Assembly: GCA_002938075.1 (NCBI GenBank)
Contig: PTLK01000130.1
Location: 1 to 5,857 of the forward strand
Origin: Alphaproteobacteria bacterium MarineAlpha3_Bin3
GTDB taxonomy: Bacteria; Pseudomonadota; Alphaproteobacteria; Rhodospirillales; Casp-alpha2
Reading direction: 5' to 3'
Length of the DNA: 5,857 nt
The notes under the pieces are model-generated. The model saw only the letters and a program-made list of their open reading frames with translations. It was not told the origin of the DNA and made no database searches. Position 1 is the stretch's first letter, and the number at the start of each line of letters is the position of its first letter. Positions 1-3,872 of this stretch are shown one piece after another. Position numbers and translations under genes: made by a program.

Positions 1-9
1 TTTTGTCCG

Positions 10-462
10 CTAGGAGGCGACGAATTTCTCTAACACCCCCCGAATGGGTGCCGGGATGGGCTGAGATTTGAGGGTCTCTGAATCCACGAACACATGGACG
101 AAATGCCCGGTTGCCGCGGGAGTCTCGTCGTTTTCCCCGAACAGCGCGATGGCGAAGGTGACGCTGGAATTTCTGATCCGTTCGACCCGTAACCCGGCGT
201 CAATGGTTTCGGGAAAGCTGAGCGGACGGTGAAACCGGCATAGGGTTTCCACCGCCTGCGGGGAAACCGCGTCGTTGATCCAATCGATGCCGGCCTCCTC
301 CATCTGGAACCGGACGACGATGGCCTCGAAATATCGGTAATAGAGCACGTTGTTGACATGGCCGAGCATGTCGTTGTCGCTCCAACGCGTCGGAATTTGG
401 ATCAGGTAGGGAAAATCCTTGCGGGTCTGGCGGGTCGGATCGGACATGGCGGGCTTTGTCAC
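10..462 (-). CDS. Acyl-CoA thioesterase, 4HBT/hotdog family (downstream paralogue)
   Basis: This 150-residue protein has the length of single-domain hotdog thioesterases of the 4-hydroxybenzoyl-CoA thioesterase/YbgC/FadM type, which hydrolyse acyl-CoA to free acid and CoA in the cytoplasm, usually as tetramers. The N-terminal signature RWSDNDMLGHVNN (residues 26-38) carries the acidic residue expected to be catalytic and the HVNN turn before the hotdog helix (YYRYFE). Later conserved blocks are AVETLCRF, AGLRV and GHFVHVFVD (119-127). There is no signal peptide or membrane segment. The start is taken as GTG at 462, two bases after the stop of the upstream gene, with AAGG seven bases upstream. 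ATG at 447 (residue 6) is an alternative and loses no conserved sequence. It is probably cotranscribed with, and derived by duplication from, the gene at 465-899. The acyl substrate cannot be deduced from sequence. Confidence 0.9.
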   Translation of the reverse strand: MTKPAMSDPTRQTRKDFPYLIQIPTRWSDNDMLGHVNNVLYYRYFEAIVVRFQMEEAGIDWINDAVSPQAVETLCRFHRPLSFPETIDAGLRVERIRNSSVTFAIALFGENDETPAATGHFVHVFVDSETLKSQPIPAPIRGVLEKFVAS

Positions 463-464
463 CC

Positions 465-899
465 CTAAACCTTGATCTGCTCGAGGGCGCTTCGGATGGC
501 GTCCGGAATCGGCGCCGGCTTGCCCGTGGCGCGGTCGACGAAAACATGGACGAAGTGGCCCATGGCGGCGGCTTCGGCGGCGCCTTCCTGGAAGATTCCG
601 ATTTCGTAGCGAACGCTCGAATTGCCCAGTTTCCCTACTCTCAGGCCCGCTTCGAGGACCTCGGGATAGGCCAGGGGTTTGTTGAATTTACACATCGTTT
701 CGACAGCCATGCCGATGACGCTGTCGGTCTCGATATCGAGGCCGCCTTGGTCAATCAAAAAACAGTTCACCACGGTGTCGAAATAGGAATAGTAGGTCAC
801 GTTGTTGACGTGGCCATAGATGTCATTGTCCGACCATCGGGTCTGAATGCTCAGAAAATGGGGGTAGCGGTCCCGGGTTTCGATGTTCTCTTTACTCAT
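465..899 (-). CDS. Acyl-CoA thioesterase, 4HBT/hotdog family (upstream paralogue)
   Basis: This 144-residue single-domain hotdog protein is expected to hydrolyse acyl-CoA thioesters in the cytoplasm. RWSDNDIYGHVNN (residues 21-33) is the N-terminal active-site signature, followed by the YYSYFD helix, AVETMCKF, AGLRV, NSSV and GHFVHVFVD (114-122). From RWSDND to HVFVD it aligns to its downstream neighbour without a gap, with about 55 of 102 positions identical by hand count, so the pair is a diverged tandem duplication. The ATG at 899 is preceded by AGGGG about 11 bases upstream. It is the first gene of a likely two-gene operon. Upstream lie a leader of about 120 bases containing a G/C-rich hairpin, and a candidate promoter at 1026-1053. 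Substrate chain length is unknown. Broad-specificity housekeeping removal of acyl-CoA is as likely as a dedicated pathway. Confidence 0.9.
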   Translation of the reverse strand: MSKENIETRDRYPHFLSIQTRWSDNDIYGHVNNVTYYSYFDTVVNCFLIDQGGLDIETDSVIGMAVETMCKFNKPLAYPEVLEAGLRVGKLGNSSVRYEIGIFQEGAAEAAAMGHFVHVFVDRATGKPAPIPDAIRSALEQIKV

Positions 900-941
900 G
901 TCACGGGATGCCCCTGGAAATCAAAGGGAATACAAATTTTT

Positions 942-970
942 TGGGGGCCACCTTCAACCGGCAGCCCCCA
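942..970 (-). promoter_or_regulatory. Leader hairpin upstream of the thioesterase operon
   Basis: A 7-bp stem (TGGGGGC at 942-948 with GCCCCCA at 964-970) closes a 15-base loop about 45 bases before the start codon at 899. On the minus strand the 3' arm, GCCCCCA, also contains a five-base perfect complement (GCCCC) of the GGGGC at the ribosome-binding site (910-914). The arm could therefore pair either within the hairpin or with the ribosome-binding site. The hairpin is seen directly; a switching role is inference. On the plus strand it is followed by TTATTTT, so it could also stop plus-strand readthrough from the thioesterase side. Confidence 0.4.
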
Positions 971-1025
971 TTATTTTGTAGCCTCAAACCTGTAAAACTC
1001 GCCAAAATTCTTTAACGCCAGAGAC

Positions 1026-1053
1026 ATTACCCAAGGGCGGACCCGCCGGTCAA
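1026..1053 (-). promoter_or_regulatory. Candidate sigma-70-type promoter of the thioesterase operon
   Basis: Reading the minus strand, TTGACC (1053-1048) and GGTAAT (1031-1026) are separated by 16 bases. They match the -35 and -10 consensus at five and four of six positions. The predicted transcript would begin near 1019, giving a leader of about 120 bases before the thioesterase start. The spacer includes a small inverted repeat, GGCGG-N2-CCGCC. A closer alternative uses TTTACA with AATAAT nearer the gene, but its spacing is poor. Not proven. Confidence 0.4.
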
Positions 1054-1114
1054 CCCTTGCAAAGGAGATAAATCGACACGCAAAACCCGTGCCTTGTTTG
1101 TCCATGATCGAGAT

Positions 1115-1143
1115 AAAAAAGCGCCGCCCCCGAAGGGGCGGCG
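1115..1143 (-). terminator. Strong intrinsic terminator, UUCG tetraloop
   Basis: A perfect 9-bp, nearly all-GC stem (1122-1130 with 1135-1143) closes a four-base loop. Read on the minus strand, the loop is TTCG closed by a C-G pair, the exceptionally stable UUCG tetraloop. One base later comes a run of six T (1120-1115). The T-run lies only on the minus-strand side, so the direction is clear. No minus-strand protein gene ends nearby; the nearest upstream one is DUF1192, ending at 1554. The transcript being ended is therefore either a small RNA starting between here and about 1240, or an unusually long 3' tail of the DUF1192 mRNA. Confidence 0.8.
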
Positions 1144-1178
1144 AGTTCAACAGGGAGGCGTCGAAGTTGAATGGATGA
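1115..1178 (-). ncRNA. Candidate small RNA with anti-Shine-Dalgarno loop
   Basis: Directly upstream of the terminator, on the minus strand, a 6-bp stem TTCAAC/GTTGAA (1171-1166 with 1151-1146) closes a 14-base loop that contains CCTCCCT, complementary to a Shine-Dalgarno sequence. A TATAAT-like hexamer, GATAAA (1188-1183), sits just upstream, which would place the 5' end near 1175-1178 and give a transcript of about 60-65 bases. Its best -35 partner (TTGGAT, 1213-1208) has a long 19-base spacer. The layout of a CU-rich anti-SD hairpin followed by a strong terminator resembles known alphaproteobacterial small RNAs (αr14 and CcsR-like types). The boundaries, and the existence of a separate transcript, are inference. 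I could not assign it to a named family. Confidence 0.33.
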
Positions 1179-1219
1179 TGTTTTTATCTCATCCACTGAG
1201 ACACCCTATCCAAGACATC

Positions 1220-1234
1220 TTAATTTTTATTTAA
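1220..1234. promoter_or_regulatory. Exact CtrA-type box, TTAA-N7-TTAA
   Basis: The sequence TTAATTTTTATTTAA matches the full CtrA binding consensus TTAA-N7-TTAA at all eight fixed positions. CtrA is the response regulator of the alphaproteobacterial cell cycle and motility. The box lies about 100 bp before the small membrane-protein gene at 1337 and about 40 bp upstream of the proposed 5' end of the minus-strand small RNA, so it could serve either. Local AT-richness raises the chance of a fortuitous match. Confidence 0.35.
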
Positions 1235-1336
1235 TGGCTGGCTCACGGCCCCGGAGCCGGGCCTGAAAGCCTTGGTATTCCGTGCTATGGTGGCTTTAGT
1301 CACTGAGCCTGAAGCGCCTCGAAGGGAGGAGCACCG

Positions 1337-1564
1337 ATGAGCCCGGCTGCCGCGTGGACCCTATTGATCGTCGGCTTCGTTCTGCCCCTCATTCATGTCG
1401 GGGTTTCCGCCCGAAGCGGCCCCTGGAAGGCGCCGCAGGGGTCGGGCTGCCCGATCGGTCCCCGTTGGGGATGGCTGGTGATCGTGTTGCTTTTAGGTCC
1501 TATCGGTTGGTTGATGTTCATGACCAAACGCCGGTCCCGGCCGCCCGGAGACCCTATTTCTTGA
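1337..1564 (+). CDS. Small two-helix membrane protein, PLDc_N-like in layout
   Basis: This 75-residue protein has two hydrophobic segments, roughly residues 6-24 and 44-63, joined by a short Gly/Pro-rich loop and followed by a basic tail (KRRSRPP) that should stay in the cytoplasm. An N-in/C-in hairpin in the inner membrane is the simplest topology. The second helix, with a leading Trp, then LLLGPIGW and a basic exit, resembles the short PLDc_N membrane domain, but the match is by eye and the function is unknown. The start is well supported: GGAGGA lies six bases before the ATG at 1337. Its last 11 bases overlap the 3' end of the convergent DUF1192 gene. A weak promoter, TTGGTA-N17-TTTAGT (1272-1300), could drive it. 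There is no phospholipase catalytic HKD motif, so no enzyme activity is implied. Confidence 0.7.
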   Translation: MSPAAAWTLLIVGFVLPLIHVGVSARSGPWKAPQGSGCPIGPRWGWLVIVLLLGPIGWLMFMTKRRSRPPGDPIS

Positions 1565-1736
1565 AAAAATGATCGGCGTCGGTGAGGGCGCTTTTCTTGC
1601 CCTTAATGGCTTCGCGTACGCGGGCGATTTCGGCTTCCAGTTCGTCAATGTATTCACCAAGCGCCTCGATGGACATTTCTTCCAGTTTCTTCGGCGCCGG
1701 TTTTTGTTTTTGGGGCTCCAGATCGTCGGTATCCAT
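1554..1736 (-). CDS. DUF1192 family small coiled-coil protein
   Basis: This 60-residue protein matches what I know of DUF1192, a family of very short alphaproteobacterial proteins of unknown function. The N-terminus is acidic and then Lys/Pro-rich (MDTDDLEPQKQKPAPKK), followed by MSIEALGEYIDELEAEIARV (21-40), which continues as a charged amphipathic helix to about residue 48 and probably forms a coiled coil. The tail is ADHFFKK. There is no membrane segment, signal peptide or cysteine. The ATG at 1736 has an excellent ribosome-binding site, AGGGAGG, seven bases upstream. It is transcribed divergently from the quinone oxidoreductase gene, with 71 bp between the start codons, and its 3' end overlaps the small membrane-protein gene. 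Protein-protein interaction through the helix is the only inference I would make. Confidence 0.85.
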   Translation of the reverse strand: MDTDDLEPQKQKPAPKKLEEMSIEALGEYIDELEAEIARVREAIKGKKSALTDADHFFKK

Positions 1737-1752
1737 TGTCCACCCTCCCTGT

Positions 1753-1791
1753 ATTGTTTAAGGGAGTACTACCATAGCCCCCGCAAACAAT
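1753..1791. promoter_or_regulatory. Inverted repeat in the divergent DUF1192 / quinone oxidoreductase promoter region
   Basis: ATTGTTT (1753-1759) and AAACAAT (1785-1791) form a perfect 7-bp inverted repeat with 25 bases between the arms. The arm centres are 32 bp apart, close to three helical turns, so both lie on one face of the DNA. It occupies most of the 71-bp gap between the two divergent start codons. It may be an operator, or two facing -35-like TTGTTT elements, but I could not pair either with a good -10 hexamer. Confidence 0.35.
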
Positions 1792-1807
1792 CGAGTGAGA
1801 GCGCCCC

Positions 1808-2815
1808 ATGACCGCCATCCCCGAAACCATGTCCTGCGTCGAAATCGCCGAGCCGGGCGGCCCGGAAGTCTTGCAACCCGGGACCCGGCCCGTTCCGGAG
1901 CCCGGCCAGGGCGAGGTCCTGATCGCCGTCCGGGCGGCCGGCGTCAATCGACCCGACTGTATCCAGCGCCAGGGCCATTACGCGCCGCCGCCTGGGGTCA
2001 CCGATATCCCGGGCCTGGAGGTCGCGGGGGTCATCGCCGGCCGGGGAAAAGACGTCGAAGGCTGGAACGAGGGCGACGAAGTCTGCGCCCTGGTCGCCGG
2101 CGGCGGCTATGCCCAATACGTCGTCGCCCCCGCCCCTCAATGCCTAACCATTCCAGGCGACCTCGGCATGGTCGAAGCGGCGGCCCTGCCGGAAACGTGT
2201 TTCACGGTATGGAGCAACGTGTTCGAGCGCGCCCGGCTTCAGCCCGGCGAAACCCTGCTGGTGCACGGCGGGTCAAGCGGCATCGGCACGACGGCGATCC
2301 AGATGGCCAGCCGAATGGGGTCGCGGGTCATCACCACCGCCGGCAGCGACGAAAAGTGCCGGGTCTGCGAGGAACTGGGGGCGGAACGGGCCGTCAACTA
2401 TAAACAAGAGGATTTCGTCGAGGCGGTCGAGGATTTCACAGACGGCCAGGGCGTCAACGTGATCCTTGACATGGTCGGCGGCGATTACCTGCCGCGCAAC
2501 ATCAAGGCCCTGGCACCCGACGGCCGTCACGTTTCCATCGCCTTCCTCAAGGGCTCCAAGGTCGAGGTCAATTTCATGCCGGTGATGTTGAAGCGCCTAA
2601 CGCTCACCGGATCGACGCTCCGCCCGCAGCCGGTGGAACGCAAGGGAGAAATCGCCCAGGCGCTGAAAGAAAAGGTGTGGCCGTTGATCGCCGCCGGCAA
2701 AATTAAACCGGTCATCCATGCCACTTTCCCCCTGTCCAAAGCCTCGGAAGCCCACGAAATGATGGAATCGAGCCAGCACATCGGCAAGATCATGCTGGTC
2801 CCGGATGAGGCCTGA
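1808..2815 (+). CDS. NAD(P)H:quinone oxidoreductase, zinc-free MDR family (PIG3-like)
   Basis: This 335-residue protein has the full length of the medium-chain dehydrogenase/reductase quinone oxidoreductases, cytosolic enzymes that use NADPH to reduce quinones and related electrophilic carbonyls. The N-terminal catalytic GroES-like fold shows GEVLIAVRAAGVNRPD (35-50), IPGLEVAG (67-74) and GDEVCALVAGGGYAQY (89-104). The nucleotide-binding Rossmann fold begins at HGGSSGIGT (153-161) and continues through TTAGSDEK and VILDMVGGDYL (218-228). The structural-zinc cysteine cluster and the catalytic zinc ligands of alcohol dehydrogenases are absent, as expected for this subgroup. The ATG at 1808 fits homologue N-termini (a short lead before MSCVEIAEPGG), although the ribosome-binding site (GAGAG, six bases upstream) is weak; ATG at 1829 is the alternative. 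It lies upstream of and codirectional with trcR. The physiological substrate is unknown. Confidence 0.93.
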   Translation: MTAIPETMSCVEIAEPGGPEVLQPGTRPVPEPGQGEVLIAVRAAGVNRPDCIQRQGHYAPPPGVTDIPGLEVAGVIAGRGKDVEGWNEGDEVCALVAGGGYAQYVVAPAPQCLTIPGDLGMVEAAALPETCFTVWSNVFERARLQPGETLLVHGGSSGIGTTAIQMASRMGSRVITTAGSDEKCRVCEELGAERAVNYKQEDFVEAVEDFTDGQGVNVILDMVGGDYLPRNIKALAPDGRHVSIAFLKGSKVEVNFMPVMLKRLTLTGSTLRPQPVERKGEIAQALKEKVWPLIAAGKIKPVIHATFPLSKASEAHEMMESSQHIGKIMLVPDEA

Positions 2816-2824
2816 TTGACGTGT

Positions 2825-2854
2825 TTGACCAGACGGGCGGACGGGCGTTATAAA
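2825..2854 (+). promoter_or_regulatory. Candidate trcR promoter, TTGACC-N18-TATAAA
   Basis: TTGACC (2825-2830) and TATAAA (2849-2854) each match consensus at five of six positions with an 18-base spacer; reading the -10 one base earlier gives 17. This is the best sigma-70-type promoter in the window. It would start transcription near 2861, giving a leader of about 60 bases. The spacer is filled almost entirely by two exact tandem copies of GACGGGCG (2832-2839 and 2840-2847). It implies that trcR can be expressed independently of the upstream oxidoreductase. Confidence 0.6.
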
Positions 2855-2869
2855 AGGGCCGATCAAGGG

Positions 2870-2893
2870 TCTGCCTGACGAAGAACAGGCAGA
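2870..2893 (+). promoter_or_regulatory. Hairpin in the trcR 5' leader
   Basis: TCTGCCTG (2870-2877) and CAGGCAGA (2886-2893) form a perfect 8-bp stem with an 8-base loop, about ten bases after the predicted transcription start and before the ribosome-binding site (AAGGA near 2907-2911). No T-run follows, so it is not an intrinsic terminator. CTTCT at 2898-2902 can pair with AGAAG on either side, at 2891-2895 (overlapping the hairpin) or at 2916-2920 (enclosing the ribosome-binding site). Alternative folds are therefore possible. Any regulatory role is inference; simple mRNA stabilisation is equally possible. Confidence 0.45.
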
Positions 2894-2920
2894 AGGTCTT
2901 CTGGAAAAGGAAAAAAGAAG

Positions 2921-3802
2921 ATGGCGCATCCTCTGATGCCAAAGGCGACGGCTGTTTGGCTTGTTGAAAACACGGCTCTAACTTTCGAGCAGATTGCGGC
3001 TTTTTGCGGCCTCCACGATCTGGAAGTCCAAGCCATCGCCGACGGCGAGGTGGCGACCGGCATGCAGGGCCTTGACCCGATAGCCGGCGGCGAGTTGACC
3101 CAGGAAGAGCTGGACCGTTGCGCCGCCGATCCGGACTCCAGGATGGAAATGGCGAAACCCAACATCCCGCTGCCCAAGGCGCGCACCAAGGGCGCACGGT
3201 ATACGCCCCTGTCGAAGCGCCAGGACCGTCCCGACGCCATCGCCTGGCTGGTCAGGAACCAACCGGATTTTTCGGACTCTCAAATCTCGAAACTGATCGG
3301 CACCACCAAGCCGACCATCAACGCCATCCGCGAGCGCAGCCATTGGAACATGCCCAACATCAAGCTCCAAAATCCGGTCAACCTCGGCCTGTGCTCTTCC
3401 GACGACCTTGAAAAGGCGGTGGCCCTGGCCCGCGCCCGTGCCGGCAAGGCGCAGGATTCGCAAGCCCAGCCCGTCGATGAAGCAACGGGGCCGGCCGCCG
3501 CCGAAGCGCCCGTCTCCGTGGACCAGGCCCCGGGGACCCCCGTGGCACCGGAGCCCGAGCCCGCACAGGTGAACCCGGTCGCCCATTTGGCCCCGGGCGA
3601 GACCCTTCTGGTCAAGGACGTATCCAAACCGGCCGAAGAACCGGAACCCGAAGAGCCGCCGGCGACTAAAGTCAGCCCCGAGAATGCCAAACTGGGAGAA
3701 GCCATGGCGACGCCGGACGTGTTGAAGGCGGCCGAAGACATTTTCGCCAAGACTTCCGATGACGCAGCCAAAGACGCGGTCGACGACGTCAAGGAAAGCT
3801 GA
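2921..3802 (+). CDS. trcR: Cell-cycle transcriptional regulator TrcR (DUF1013 family)
   Basis: This 293-residue protein matches TrcR, a conserved alphaproteobacterial DNA-binding regulator tied to the cell cycle. The N-terminus MAHPLMPKATAVWLVENTAL is characteristic, as are the block RYTPLSKRQDRPDAIAWLVR (93-112) and the helix-turn-helix-like QISKLIGTTKPTINAIRER (121-139). A similar segment, QIAAFCGLHDLEVQAIADG (24-42), lies near the N-terminus, and the two belong to an internal duplication (about 11-68 and 107-168). Residues from about 175 to 250 form a Pro/Ala/Glu-rich, probably disordered linker. The last 40 residues are acidic and predicted helical. The folded part matches the family; the length of the tail may be lineage-specific. 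The ATG at 2921 fits homologue starts and has AAGGA about nine bases upstream. It has its own candidate promoter and leader hairpin. There is no membrane segment, so it acts in the cytoplasm on the chromosome. Confidence 0.9.
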   Translation: MAHPLMPKATAVWLVENTALTFEQIAAFCGLHDLEVQAIADGEVATGMQGLDPIAGGELTQEELDRCAADPDSRMEMAKPNIPLPKARTKGARYTPLSKRQDRPDAIAWLVRNQPDFSDSQISKLIGTTKPTINAIRERSHWNMPNIKLQNPVNLGLCSSDDLEKAVALARARAGKAQDSQAQPVDEATGPAAAEAPVSVDQAPGTPVAPEPEPAQVNPVAHLAPGETLLVKDVSKPAEEPEPEEPPATKVSPENAKLGEAMATPDVLKAAEDIFAKTSDDAAKDAVDDVKES

Positions 3803-3821
3803 TTTTCTTAACCAACCGTAC

Positions 3822-3841
3822 CCGCCCTAAGACGAGGGCGG
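3822..3841. terminator. Hairpin between convergent trcR and prpE, possible bidirectional terminator
   Basis: CCGCCCT (3822-3828) and AGGGCGG (3835-3841) form a perfect 7-bp stem with a 6-base loop, centred in the 70-bp gap between the two convergent stop codons. Neither side has a proper T-run: CAAAAG follows on the plus strand and GTACGGTTGG on the minus strand. If it terminates transcription at all, it is non-canonical or Rho-assisted. A second small repeat, GGGTA/TACCC (3865-3878), overlaps the prpE stop codon. Confidence 0.35.
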
Positions 3842-3872
3842 CAAAAGCCCCAATGCCGGTTTTCGGGTATCC

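Larger units (their letters stand above)
900..1336. other. 437-bp gene-free interval with regulatory structure
   Basis: I see no convincing protein gene here on either strand. The interval holds, in order: the leader of the thioesterase operon with a hairpin at 942-970; its candidate promoter at 1026-1053; a strong minus-strand intrinsic terminator at 1115-1143; a stem-loop at 1146-1171; a further perfect 7-bp inverted repeat, TGGATGA/TCATCCA (1172-1178 and 1189-1195); an AT-rich block with TTAA-N7-TTAA (1220-1234); a 7-bp hairpin with one G-U pair (1238-1244 with 1254-1260); and the ribosome-binding site of the small membrane-protein gene. Local base composition drops to AT-rich around 1176-1235, as expected of a promoter region. 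The density of inverted repeats is well above what I see in the other gaps of this window. Confidence 0.7.

Noticed and set aside
456..995. Long plus-strand ORF of 179 codons antisense to the upstream thioesterase gene.
   Set aside because: It mirrors a clear thioesterase gene on the other strand, has no recognisable motif, and is explained by GC-rich codon-position bias. The same applies to the long antisense or shifted frames at 1795-2403, 2978-3586, 3280-3792, 3906-4538 and 5007-5396.
1171..1266. A 31-codon plus-strand ORF (MDDVFISSTETPYPRHLNFY...) with AGGGAGG 12 bases before its ATG.
   Set aside because: The spacing is long, the composition is unremarkable, and the SD-like sequence is equally well explained as the complement of the loop in the minus-strand stem-loop. 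There is no independent sign of coding. It remains a competing reading of the small-RNA region.
2816..2920. The 2870-2893 hairpin as a terminator for the quinone oxidoreductase gene.
   Set aside because: No T-run follows on either strand and it lies downstream of a good promoter, so a leader element for trcR is the better reading.
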